This document shows positions 12,801 to 22,859 of a DNA stretch of 64,000 nt, one piece after another (the first letter of the stretch is position 1; the number at the start of each line of letters is the position of its first letter). Made by a program: the position numbers and the translations under genes. The notes beneath the pieces were generated by a model. That model searched no databases. It saw nothing but the letters and a program-made list of their open reading frames with translations, and had not been told where the DNA came from. This stretch comes from Apoderus coryli (taxonomy: Eukaryota > Arthropoda > Insecta > Coleoptera > Attelabidae): positions 11,160,001-11,224,000 of the forward strand of contig OU452201.1 of assembly GCA_911728435.2 (NCBI GenBank), read 5' to 3'.

Positions 12801-13786
12801 TTAAATATATCCAGTTACTTTGTCCTTACCAAGTCACAAATCGACGGTAATAAATTATTGATATGGCATGTGACATTGTCGAGTATTTTCGAATTTTCCA
12901 TCTCTTCTTTGTGAATCTAATTATTAATGTGATATCATTTTACTACATCATTATAATTTCCCTCAAAATGACATAAGGGAAACATTTTCCATACATTATC
13001 ATTTTAATATTGTTTATTTAGTAACATGCATGTTTTACTAATTCATAGATATACTTATTTAATTTAGAGTTTTCGTTGATTCTATATTAGAAACTAGGTA
13101 CGATCACTCGTCTATATAACCGGGACCCATTTAAAAGTGATCCTGGTATAAGTCCTTTTATATTCAAGGGAGACAATTTTTAAACCTATATTTATTGATA
13201 TAAGATCTCTTTACACAAAGTGGCAATATCTTCAATAATCTCTGGGCTCAAGGGGACATTGATTTAAAATTATGTTGACGTTTCATTTGAACGTATATAA
13301 TTATTGTTTCACTTTTTATAGACCTTCACATTAATATAGATAACTACTTATTACGAACTTATTAGCTCTTCTACTGTTTGTCTTTTTGATTAACAAACAT
13401 TAATTATTTTTGAAAATAATTGACTATAGAGGGAATTTTCAGGACGTGCAGTATATTTAAAGAATTCGTAAATATAATCTTATATGTTTTCACTCTGTTG
13501 TATTACTTGAATTGAAATCAACTTGTCAACTCATAATATTCATACATATATTCATCAGTGAATAAATTATAATACCCACTCAGTACTAAAATAACGATAT
13601 ATATTATGTAAAAAATAATTAATACCCAGAAGGTATAAAAAGTCCACACAAATATCTTAAGCTAGTTTGTTTTTCATTTAGGGAGCAGCTCAAGGATTTC
13701 GATCATTTATCACCTCCGGATCCTCGTTAGCGGGGAATTTCGCACAAAGCTCGTTAGCTGGTACCAACTCTCGACCAGCAGGATGA
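138..13786 (+). CDS. Thr/Pro-rich, probably secreted or mucin-like protein, 3' part of gene (multi-exon)
   Basis: Seven or eight exons join in one reading frame: 138-848, 2514-2597, 2967-3314, 3487-3759, 6382-6551 and 8110-8422, then either 12694-12804 or 13682-13786 as the last exon. All junctions have AG acceptors and GT donors. All are phase 0 except 6551/8110, where an Arg codon is split. About 633 residues plus a short C-terminus are visible. The product is dominated by Thr/Ser tracts (residues of 138-700), Pro runs (around 3610-3640) and Lys/Glu/Gln-rich helical or coiled stretches at the ends of exons 1, 3 and 5. This composition suggests an O-glycosylated extracellular or cuticle/mucin-like protein, but I see no domain I can name, and the signal peptide would be upstream of the window. 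The family is not recognised. The exon chain is well supported; the function is not. Confidence 0.75.
1045..2481 (+). pseudogene. 5'-truncated non-LTR retrotransposon, broken reverse transcriptase
   Basis: It lies inside the first visible intron of the Thr-rich gene. Fragments in several frames carry reverse-transcriptase landmarks in order: a KTARITPILK...NYRPISFL segment (1180-1260), a DFRKAFDRI-like motif (about 1440-1470), a LAYADDLKIF catalytic YADD box (about 1672-1702) and a C-terminal thumb-like region to 2136. Several frameshifts break the frame. The 3' end runs into a (TTA)n tail at 2454-2481, typical of jockey/I/R1-like elements. The endonuclease half is missing, so this is a 5'-truncated dead copy. 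The clade was not resolved. Confidence 0.85.
2454..2481 (+). repeat. (TTA)n microsatellite, retrotransposon 3' tail
   Basis: About nine TTA units directly after the 3' end of the non-LTR fragment. It is read as its reverse-transcribed tail. Confidence 0.85.
2514..2597 (+). CDS. Thr-rich gene, exon b
   Basis: 84 bp, 28 codons, phase 0 at both ends (TTTTTAG before it, GTAAGT after it). It is rich in Asn and Gly. It sits just 3' of the retrotransposon tail, so that intron was enlarged by the insertion. Confidence 0.7.
2967..3314 (+). CDS. Thr-rich gene, exon c
   Basis: 116 codons, phase 0 at both ends (TTTACAG | ATC ... GCT | GTAAGT). A Thr/Lys tract (about 3010-3080) is followed by a charged helical stretch that repeats the Thr-tract-then-helix plan of exon a. 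Confidence 0.75.
3487..3759 (+). CDS. Thr-rich gene, exon d (Arg/Pro-rich)
   Basis: 91 codons between TTTTTAG and CAG|GTGTAT, phase 0. It contains Thr-Thr-Lys-Arg-Pro repeats, then a run of eight prolines (about 3613-3640), then a basic stretch. It is low-complexity with no recognised domain. Confidence 0.75.
4123..5955 (-). mobile_element. TA-flanked Tc1/mariner-type element with very long inverted repeats
   Basis: Ends are CCGGGTATTCC...GGAATACCCGG, flanked on both sides by TA (4121-4122, 5956-5957). The two arms of about 650-690 bp (4123 to about 4810 and about 5300 to 5955) are near mirror images. About 500 bp of unique centre remain. On the - strand around 4880-5030 the centre encodes a peptide like the C-terminus of mariner-class transposases (ENMIERI...ASLPRAEM, then a degraded copy of the usual NGGH end). 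The rest of the transposase is gone, so it is a non-autonomous derivative, within an intron of the Thr-rich gene. Confidence 0.85.
6090..6130. repeat. Possible hAT-type terminal fragment
   Basis: The stretch ending in TCCGGCCCTG resembles the common hAT end CAGGGCCGG read in reverse. No partner end or target duplication was found nearby, so this is weak. Confidence 0.25.
6382..6551 (+). CDS. Thr-rich gene, exon e
   Basis: 170 bp, from an ATAG acceptor to CG|GTAGGT. It opens with a Leu/Lys/Asp-rich helix and ends in phase 2. The split Arg codon is completed by the A at 8110. Confidence 0.7.
6552..8109 (+). other. Intron, no clear content
   Basis: 1.56 kb of AT-rich intron. Fragments resembling transposon ends (an ACCTTGTATAA-like piece near 7950 and CACCCTGTATA near 8070) occur, but no element could be delimited. 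Confidence 0.5.
8110..8422 (+). CDS. Thr-rich gene, exon f
   Basis: 313 bp between TTATTTCAG and CAG|GTAAAG. It is Ser/Thr-rich with a dibasic Arg-Arg, then an acidic stretch and a Pro-rich segment. It ends in phase 0, so either downstream terminal exon can follow in frame. Confidence 0.75.
8423..10428 (+). other. Intron, no clear content
   Basis: AT-rich intron sequence upstream of the inverted-repeat transposon. I see no gene or delimitable element. Confidence 0.5.
10429..12450 (-). mobile_element. mariner-class element (DD43D-like spacing) with arms of about 420 bp
   Basis: Arms at about 10429-10850 and 12003-12425 are inverted copies. Each contains CAGGGCGTC next to TA, and the right side extends to a further ACACCCTGTATA end near 12450. 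The interior encodes a - strand transposase relic. Around 11207-11503 it shows FQLDGAPAHFAR (second catalytic Asp), RWIGRG and WPPRYPDL. A one-base frameshift near 11235 separates this from the LDYSVWG block (third Asp) and the C-terminus (11049-11264). Counting across the shift gives 43 residues between the two aspartates. It is dead and sits in an intron of the Thr-rich gene. Confidence 0.8.
12146..12162 (+). repeat. Poly-G run of 17
   Basis: Seventeen consecutive G in the right arm of the inverted-repeat element. The matching place in the left arm (about 10690) has only five C. Confidence 0.95.
12694..12804 (+). CDS. Thr-rich gene, candidate terminal exon 1
   Basis: TTTTACAG acceptor, then 36 in-frame codons and TAA (12802-12804), phase 0 with exon f. 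The peptide is His/Ser/Asn-rich and ends PDPNNSG. It competes with the exon at 13682. Confidence 0.6.
   Translation, partial: DVAYQISHSGHETIRQLLGGSSNVLAASVPDPNNSG
12805..13681 (+). other. Between alternative last exons
   Basis: AT-rich. It would be 3' UTR of the first terminal exon or intron for the second. No element was recognised. Confidence 0.5.
13682..13786 (+). CDS. Thr-rich gene, candidate terminal exon 2
   Basis: TTCATTTAG acceptor, then 34 codons and TGA (13784-13786). The peptide is Gly/Ser/Ala-rich (SFITSGSSLAGNFAQSSLAG). Its acceptor is phase 0 and therefore joins in frame to exon f. It is distinctly richer in G+C than its surroundings, as coding exons here are. Confidence 0.6.
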   Translation, partial: GAAQGFRSFITSGSSLAGNFAQSSLAGTNSRPAG

Positions 13787-15528
13787 ACATAAAATAGATT
13801 ATAATTAGTTACAATTTATTACAATAATCTATGTATTTATTTATTACATTTTTGTTTTTGTGATCATTAATGTATAGATAATAATTTGGATCTATGAGTT
13901 TATCTAACCGGTTAACACATAAATAAATAGGTACATAAAAGACCACATTAGACCACAGTAGAGTAAATATAACTGTGATCAGACTAATTAAATTAACTGT
14001 TTGTGGGAACAATTATATAATTTATTTATACATTATTGTTAGATACATGATTAGGTAAGAGTCTAAAATGTGTCATAAGAAGTATTTCTGTATGGCTTTT
14101 AATTTTCAAGCTAAGTTGAAAATTTTGAAATTAATTCATAGACAACAATAATTAATTTAATAAATATAGCTAAAATATTATTTATTATTATTATTTTTTT
14201 TACAAGAAGAGCAACATGTGAGTTTTTAATGTAATTTCACTTATTCTACATTAATCTTTGGTAGTAGTATTAACATCAACTCTAAATTTGAGCAGCACGA
14301 GCCGGCACTGCCTGTAAATACCTGACAAGTAGGTATCGACATAATGAAAGAAAACTATTTATTTTACAACTTTTAACAGTTATAGGTAATGTGGTGATAA
14401 TTTTTATATTTGTTGAATGATTTTCCCGCAATAAATTATTTTTTTTTATTTAAAAAAAATTGTAATTTTCTCAATAACTATTAGACATATTTAATTTTGT
14501 AATTTGATGTTTGGGTCAAAAAAACAATACATGACAATGCGCCACAATTTGAGTAAAAAGTAATGAGAAATTTGAATAAGATATAAAATTTTATATTTCA
14601 CTTATAACACACTCCACTTCAGATGGAAATGGACTATTTTTTTGAATAAAATTTAAATTGTCTCATATTTTTGTTAGAATTCGTTATAAATGCATTTCAA
14701 CAAGATCAACTAAAATTCAACAACATCGTTATATATATAGTTTCAACTCGACGGAGAATTTATTGCTAATCCGGCAAAGATAATATTATTTCAAAGCCTT
14801 GTCCAGTTCAATTATTTTTTAAAGGTATCACGACCTACACATAGTACTTCTGTGACACTTTTTAGTTTAATAATTAATTGATTAAACCGAAATCATATCA
14901 CCTGCTCAGGATTGATCGATTATTTTTAGTCCATCAATTTCGATTGAATTTATTTATTAGAATTGAAATATATTATTGGTATCCTGTTAATGGAAATACC
15001 TGTAGTATTAATTTACATATTATTAGGTAATTGTAAAATGTTGTTGATTAATTATTAATTAGGTACCTAGTAGAACATGTTATTATTTTGTACGAGTATA
15101 TTTTTTTTTAATAATCCATAGATTCATTTTCCTTAAAATTAGATTAGTTAGATAATCTTACAATATCAAATAATATTTTTGTTTAGTATTATAGTAAGTT
15201 GTAGATTGTGATAACTTTTTATTTCATATAACACTTAACAATTAAATTTAATTTTGATACTGATGTTAGTAATATTTAATTAATAATTATTAGTTTTCTT
15301 CAAGATGGATTTATTATGGAACCAGATGATATTAATACTCAAAATTCCAGTTAGTATAAGTAGATAGAAAAATATGTATGTGTATAAAGTTGAGTCAGGT
15401 GTAGCTTTTATAATTAATAGGGTTAGTTGATTATGAATATTAAAAACTGTGTTTGTAAATAAATAGATTGTAAATTAAAATGTTTGTTTTAAATCAGAGT
15501 CTGTTCACTTCGAACGTGAGACCATATA
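13787..15528. other. 3' UTR and intergenic, no gene seen
   Basis: AT-rich. AATAAA-type signals occur (for example around 14160, 14430 and 15460), so the Thr-rich transcript may end here. No further features are supported. Confidence 0.5.
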
Positions 15529-16256
15529 CAGGGTGGCCCATTAGTGTGTGGGCGGAAGATGTCTCATGATCTATAAGCGATAAACAAAAAATAATTTTTC
15601 TACTCCTGTTTTGTTAACCCGTCTATTGCAAAACTGTTAACGTGACATGTAAATTCAATCTTACATAAGTGTTACGTAATGATCACCAAAGTGTTAAGTA
15701 ATGAATATTACATAACACTTTGGGGAGCGGAGAGTGAGGCAATAGTCTCGAGCATAGAAAATTATTTACAGCTCGAGTTATGTACTGTACTTTTTCTACG
15801 ACTTTGCAGAATCAGAATCCATTTTAGAATTAACAATTAAGCAAAAATATTTCACACAGAAGAAAAGGTAATTATGACATTTAAATATTTGACATTTGTG
15901 TTTGACATAATTCCATAATAAAAAATAAAAATCCCCAAAGTGTGAAATATTTTTGCTTAATTTTTAATTCTGAAATGGATTCTGATTCTGCAAAGTCGTA
16001 GAAAAAGTACAGTACATAACTCGAACTATAAATAATTTTCCATGTTCGAGACTATTGCGTCACTCGCCGCTTCGCGGCTCGTGGGCAAATTAGTCTCTCG
16101 CATGTAAAATATCATTTACAGCACATGTTATGTAATATACTATTACAAAACTTTTAAGCACTGAACAGATGTACAACCCAAGAATGTTTTCAATTTTACA
16201 GGGTAGCTCACAAACGCGCAGCAGACCAACTTGCTTTTACTTAATGCCACACCCTG
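15529..16256. mobile_element. TA-flanked MITE carrying an inner palindrome
   Basis: Ends CAGGGTGGCCCATTA and (inverted) CAGGGTGTGGCATTA are flanked by TA on both sides. Inside is a strong palindrome with arms of about 125-135 bp (about 15734-15865 and 15935-16065) that contain CTCGAGCATAGAAAATT, TCTACGACT and the start ATGGATTCTGATTCTGC (inverted in the left arm). The palindrome looks like a second element (see 26588-27010) folded on itself. Confidence 0.7.
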
Positions 16257-19224
16257 TATATTTTAACATAAGTAAATGTCGCTCTAAAAGACAAGACAAA
16301 TGACATAAGGCTTGACATGTCTAGGTGACAAAACACAAATTTAAAATCGCCTTAATATAACAGTCTATTTTGACGGTTCAATACAGGTCTTGATTCTCCT
16401 AAGGTTTGTGGCCGCCTCGTTATTAAAAAAGAAACGGAGCTGAAAACAATATGGAGACCTTGATTTAACATATATATTTATCTGACTATTTCCCTCGTCT
16501 TAATTTCCACTATTCACAAACGAGCAAATTTTGAATTATAAATGGTTTCTAGACGCAAAAATTGTATGACAGCACCTGTCACCAGATTTTTCGAGTTTAC
16601 CAGCGGCAAAACTTGACAGCTGGTGTCACCAAAAATTACAATACCTTTGATAACAAGTAATTATGTTCTCTTAGGAAAACGACGCTAAACAATTTTTTTG
16701 ATTATTGTCAATAAGAATAATCTGTTACTCATGAAATAGTCTTGTTAATTACTATTCGGGCATCTAATATTTCCTCTGAAAAAAATCGAAAAAACAAAGA
16801 AATATTTCTTTTAACAAAATGCATTCGTGCAGGTGCAAAAATACTCGTCTTCAACTCGGATTTTTGTTGCCACCAGCACTCATGCTTCTCTGTTAAAATA
16901 TTACTTACAACGTGTTTTTCCGATTTTTTGCTGAAACATTAGATGCCTTAATGATATTACTTACGAAAATATACTAAGTAATTGACTTTTACCAACCTGT
17001 CTCGAAAAATCAAGATTAAAACTTTTAATACAGTCAAAATACGAGAACTTGAGTGTGTCTCTGAAAGCTCGGTACATATTTCACAAATTTTTTGCTTGCT
17101 TTGCTTTCGTTTACCAATTAATAGATCAATACGTTATTATTCGTCTGATTTAAGTTCCATAACATGCCCATAAAGCGACATTCTTATCTCATATGGTTTA
17201 GCTTGCGCGTGAAGGTTTTTTTCGCGGGAAAGGTACAATTATTATTGGTTTGCTAGGGCTTACACTGCTTCCACTGGCACATCAATCAAACATATTTAGA
17301 GTCAAGGTTAAAACTTGGAGGAAGTAATTTTTTCAGTACTTGACCCAATCCATCGCGTATGCTGATCACTGTCGTCACTATAGGTATGACTACAAAGAGG
17401 GGAAAGGTGTAACAAAATCACGGTCAAAGGTAGAAATGTATTAGAATACACGTGGCATCCCGTTATCAAAACATAGGTACAAGGTTATGTTCAAAAATGT
17501 CAATTATTAGGTAGGTAGGTATTTAAATTCATCAATATATCTATACCCATTTTTAATTCATTATTCCATTTAAATCTCATAAAATATGTCAATAAATCGT
17601 TTTATTTATTCAAAACAAATTATACAATATAGATATTCAATCAAAATACATTTTTTTCGAGTTTTAATATGCTTATATCATATTATGCAAAACAGTGCAA
17701 CTGGAATTTCTGGACTCACCCACAAAATTATCAAGGCCAAAAACTAGAACAAGATCCTTAAATAATAAAAATAAACCATAAATTAAAAGACACACTTTGT
17801 TTTATTTTATTATATAGTTGATTAACATTCAATCGTATAACGCTTGTTTATAAATGTTTGTATGACGGCAGTTTAAGATTCGACTTGTCCGAAAATCAAT
17901 ACTTAAATATGTTATACAGAAATTTTATTTTTTGTTGAAGCGGCTAATCTTATCGAAACAAATCAGGAATGACCAACGTATTTAAAAAAATCGTTCTGCC
18001 TGATGGTTTGTTGTATCCTACTGTAGTAAGGTTCTATGAGCCTTTGTTTGCATTATCTTCTGAGTTATTAGAGGAGATCCATATCTAATATTCGAGAAAA
18101 TTTCGAGGATACAATCTACAGCAATTTAGTGCAAATTAATTTGTACATGCCGATTTGCACAAATAAAACTGAATTGGTTGTCCATTTTGAGGGTCAGTCT
18201 AATTGGCACAAATTTACCCACCAGTACAGTTGAGATGCCAGTGAGTCGTGTCTAAGCAGAACTCAAATATAGATCAGAAGTACTAATAACTACTAATAGG
18301 GCTCCCTGCTGTAATAAAAATTAAGAAGTTGCAAATCCCAATTTTGGTTTTCATGCAACAATCGAGTTCGCAAATCGGCATGCACGAGTGTCAATTTATG
18401 CAAATAAATTGAGCGTGAAAACGAATCTTTATGGTTTGAAATAAAGTACATACCCTCTTCGAGCATGGTTTACACCCAATATGTTGTAAAAGGTGTGGTT
18501 ATATTTTTTTGTTTACTGTAATATTGCCGTGGTTATTATAATACATTCGATACTGATAAGATCTATTTAAAATCGTTTATTAATAAATATCATTTGTTTT
18601 GTTACAAAGTTTTACCAATGCTAACAATGTGAATTTAATTATTCCTTTAGACACACCTTTTTTACCTGCCGACTGGTATTTCCTTTGATTTATATTTCGT
18701 TATGTTTGTATTACTTATAATAATGAGCCAAAACACAGATACAATTATTGTAAATTTAAATTAGATGAAGCGGCGAACTTTTGATATATTATATGCCAAA
18801 AATTTAAACACTACTGTGCTGAGCAATATTTGGCGGTCAGATAGGGCCGGTTTTAGGGGACATGGGGCTCCAAGCGGATGATTTTTTCGGGCCCTCCCCC
18901 ATGTACTGTAATAAAAAAAAACACATATATATATTTATAATATAAACTTTATTAAATCTTTTTGTAAAAGTGTTTTGCATTTTAACCCTTATTTATGCTT
19001 TTAGAGCCACATCAAATGATTGGCGGATGTTGATGGTTATGGACCGAACTAGTGCCAGATTATATGCCATTAAAATAAGTGAGCTTAATGAAATATCTTT
19101 TATTGAGATGAGAGATATAAACTTTTTTTAAAATAAAAGCTCGAAGGACATTGAAATATTGTAATCATTAAATATAATAATTATACCAATGACAATATTG
19201 ATTAATTTGGCGATTTCTTACGCT
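16257..19224. other. Intergenic, relics only
   Basis: No gene was recognised. An imperfect inverted pair around 18130-18170 and 18365-18410 (sharing CAAATCGGCATG) may be a MITE remnant. A GGGCCGGTTTTAGGGG stretch at about 18845 looks like an hAT-type end. Neither could be delimited. Confidence 0.4.
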
Positions 19225-19997
19225 ATTTTTCCGAATTGTCTGGAAATTTAGCAAAATTATACCGTTATTCAAAAAAGGATCTCCAGAAGAATTGAACAAC
19301 TATCGACTATCGCCCTATTTCTATAGTGCCTGTTCTAGGCAAAGTTTTTGAAAAAATACTCTTTAACCAATTAGTCAACTATATTGAAAGAAATAATTTA
19401 TTTTCTCCGAAACAATTTGGATTTAGACCGAAACTTAACACTGTTTCAGCTGCAGAAAATTTTATAAATATCATCATAACCACTTTTAGAGAGTAGAAGG
19501 CTTGTGGAGGCTTCTTTTCTTGATCTAACAAAAGCGTTTGATTGCGTCTCACAGGATATCTTGTTGAGTAAACTGGAGCGATACGGTATGAATGTGGATT
19601 CGGAGTTCCTCTCTCACTGGTAGGAATGTTGTAACGATGTTTGGGTCAAAGTCTTCTCAGCCCTTGTGAAGTCCCACAGGGCTCGGTGCTCGAACCTCTA
19701 TTGTTTTTGATTTTCATTACTGATTTACCGCTACACCTGCCATGCTCTGACCTGACATTGTTTGCAGACAATCCAACTATTGTCGATGTTGAACTGTCGA
19801 GTGATGTTCTGGCTTCAAGTCTGATTAATTATTCACAGTTTTGTATGAATGCCAATAAAACAGCTACTAAACTATTTACATTACGTGAGATGGAGGCTCC
19901 TGTTTCTAATAGTCTGGTAAAGTGTTTGGGTGTCACTTTGGACCAAAAACTAACGTGGGCGGGTCATGTCGAGTGTCAAAATTTTCTTTATCTTTAA
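19225..19997 (+). pseudogene. Non-LTR retrotransposon fragment (reverse transcriptase core)
   Basis: Pieces in shifting frames show APISIVPVLGKVFEKIL (about 19310), a QFGFRPKLNT motif (about 19420), a [14 protein letters not shown] motif (about 19535), PQGSVLEPLLFLIF (19675-19715), an LFADNPTI box in place of the usual FADDT (19760) and a C-terminal LGVTLDQKLTW. Frameshifts and stops break the frame and both ends are missing. It belongs to the jockey/CR1-like RT family. It is dead. Confidence 0.85.
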
Positions 19998-20156
19998 AAA
20001 AAATTGAACATGGATGTCACTTTCAATATATTATATATACATAGATCACTTAACCAATTGATGATCAAACTAACAACTGTTGCACCCATTTTACCTATAA
20101 AGAAACCTGCATTTCATACCATACTCTTCAAATCCATAATAATTGATATGTTATTA

Positions 20157-20640
20157 TTAAATTGTTTGCTTAAACTTCACTCTTTTGGGTAATGATGAAT
20201 GTCGCCATTCCATGGATTGTTGTTTCGATTCTGGTGTGACGTAGGCCACCCATGTTTCGTCACCAGTAACAATTTGGTCTAAAAAATCTTCACCTTCATT
20301 GTGGTACCGCTCAAGGAAAGTCAATGCATTGCCTAAACGTTGGGTTTTGTGCAAATCCGTCAACATTTTTGGAACCCAACGTGAACACAATTTCCGGTAA
20401 TTCAAGTTCTCGGTCACAATGCGATACAAAACGCTACGAGAATATTGAGGAAAGCAGTCGCACATTGATGAAATTGTAAAGCGTCTGTTTTCTCTCACCT
20501 TTTCCTCCACTTTCTGCACCAAATCTTTATTAACGACCGAAGGACGCCCACTCCGTTCTTCATCATGCACATTTGTGCAGCCATCTTTAAATGCTCTTAC
20601 CCATTTCCTGCACTTGAAGAAACACCTGACCACCCAGGGC
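20157..20640 (-). pseudogene. mariner transposase N-terminal half, inverted
   Basis: The - strand encodes the N-terminal and first catalytic part of a DD34D mariner transposase: a VHDEERSGRPSV linker, ISSMCDCFPQYSRSVLYRI (helix-turn-helix region), LHKTQRLGNALTFL, then IVTGDETWVAYVTPESKQQ with the first catalytic Asp, ending at KRVKFKQTI. It stops where the central block should start. The C-terminal half lies next to it on the opposite strand. Both halves look like one family. Confidence 0.9.
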
Positions 20641-20989
20641 AATCCAGAACAAAAGACGTGGCAAGTTGAATAACGGTATCGTTTTGCTGCATGACAATGC
20701 CCGTCCACATGTGGCTAATCGGACCAAAGATCTCATCAAATCTTTTAAATGGGAAACTCTAGATCATCCTCCATACAGCCCTGATCTGGCGCCCAGCGAC
20801 TACCATTTGTTCCTGCACTTGAAGAAACACCTGGGTGGTCAGCGTCTTCAAGACGATAACGAAGTCAAAACATTTGTGATACAGTGGTTAACAAGTCAGG
20901 CGGCAGAATTTTATGAGGAGGGTATTCAAAAACTGGTGCCACGTTATGACAAGTGCCTCAATATTCACGGAAATTATGTAGAAAAGTAG
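20639..20989 (+). pseudogene. mariner transposase C-terminal half
   Basis: The + strand encodes IQNKRRG (from about 20641), then VLLHDNARPHVANRT (second Asp), HPPYSPDLAPSDYHLF (third Asp, 34 residues between the two, hence DD34D), FYEEGIQKLV and the terminal NIHGNYVEK with stop. About 40 residues of the middle of the protein are missing between this half and the inverted N-terminal half. Confidence 0.9.
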
Positions 20990-22859
20990 ATTAAGGTACA
21001 GGCTTTCATGTAAAAATAAAATTATTGCGATATCTTTGCACATCTTTTTTTAATTCCAAAACGGTACTTACTTAAAAAACATGCCTCGTATGTTTGATAC
21101 GTCATACGTTTTTCGGATACCCTGTATGTCTGCAATAATTTTAGAATATCGCCGCTATGTAGATGTATACACCCTTTATGAAGTGATTATGATGCAATTA
21201 ATATTCCAATCGAAATTAATACATTATGCAACATAATTAAGAAGAAAATATGTTCACCAGATGTCAAGAAAAAATATCGCGATATTTAAAAAGAATTACT
21301 TCGCCAAAAATTAAGTTATAGAAATCATGTGAAATAGGTGTGGCAAGGTGAGGCAGGCTTGAGATGGTAAAAAAATTACGTCAATTGGCGTAAGCGTCCT
21401 TGAATGCTAAAAATCACGTATGCCTCTTAGTATAATATTATCTTGAATAGATTATTTAATTAAATGCCAGTTATCACTAACGAAATGTTCCAAACAATAT
21501 AATTATATTTTATAATTAGGTACCTGGTCTACTTGTTCAAATTCAAACATAACTATAGTTGTAGGTATAATAATTGTTGCAACAATAGAAATAAAGGCTA
21601 TCAAACATAGTCAAGATGGCCGTGTAGAGTTGTTTAAAACAAGTTTTTGGTGTCTTTCACTTGTTTTCTTGGTTAAAGTAAATTGAAAAGTAGGCCGCGA
21701 GTGTTGTTGTGTGGTACTACGCTCAGACAGCATAAAGTCGTTGGCAATAGCAGAGCGCGCGTCGAGAGATTTTCAATTATTATTATTATTAATATTTTTC
21801 AAGATACATAATTTTGCTATTTTGAGATTGGTTCTTATATTAATTACGCGAATGGTAAAGACTAATATCAGTGTCAAAAAGACGTTTCATAGAGTGTTGA
21901 GCAATATTGTGTGTTAAAACGACTAAAAAGGAATTATGGTACTTTTTTCAAGGAGTACAGATATGGAGGAAACGGTAAGTGCCATTAGTGTCTAACTGTC
22001 TTTAGATTTAGATAGCTATGTAGCGAATAACAAACTTCGCGATATCTATCAACTATCTATAAAATATGTAGGTAGGTATGTTTTGTTTTCATAAACATTA
22101 TTATTTTGATTTATTTCCAATACCTAAGTAGATACTCCTTTTTTTTCTTTTTTTGAAATTTGATTTGGTTTGAATGAATTAAAAAAGAAACAATATAAGT
22201 TAATGGTGATAGTCTTATATCGAATCAGTAGCGTACCTAACTCAGGGACGATTATAACCAACTTATAGATACAAATCGTTTCTCTTTTCAATAATTTTCG
22301 CATTCTTTAATGACATTTTTTCTAAAAATTGGTATTCTTTCACAAACCTGGCTATGCAGAAATTTCCTATACATAATATTTTTTTCGCTCTCGACAATTC
22401 CAAAATTAGTGACAGTATAGAGTAGGTATCCATGTTGTTACAAAGAAAATTTCTTACCAAAATAAAAAATTTAATGAAATTTATTTAAGCAAAATCTTAG
22501 ATTAAGATTACTATATTCGATCGAATGGATATGGATAGATAGGATATTAATGTTGGTGTGTATTTTTGAGTTCTATCAAGATTAAATGGTTATAGATTGT
22601 AATTATTAATATCCAGTAGATACAATTTGGCAGTTAAATTACATATTAGAAGCTTATCAGTATGTTGGTATTCTACAATTATTGTCTCCGGCAAAAGATT
22701 TACGGTTCTGAAGCAGAAATTTATTGTTTTGCGCGAAATTGTTACTTGTTGGATATAATCCATTTCCCAGACGTTCTATGTATTGAGAAAATGCTGAAGA
22801 CGCAGGATGTCCAGATATCGCTTTAATTTTATAATGCAAAATAATCATTGTAACGACAA
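20990..22859. other. Intergenic, no gene seen
   Basis: It starts with mariner 3' flank, including a GGATACCCTGTATG end near 21115. The remainder is AT-rich and nothing in it is recognised with confidence. Confidence 0.45.

Noticed and set aside
22657..22848. - strand frame upstream of the piggyBac relic
   Set aside because: No recognisable motif, and opposite in strand to the piggyBac gene. Could not be supported.
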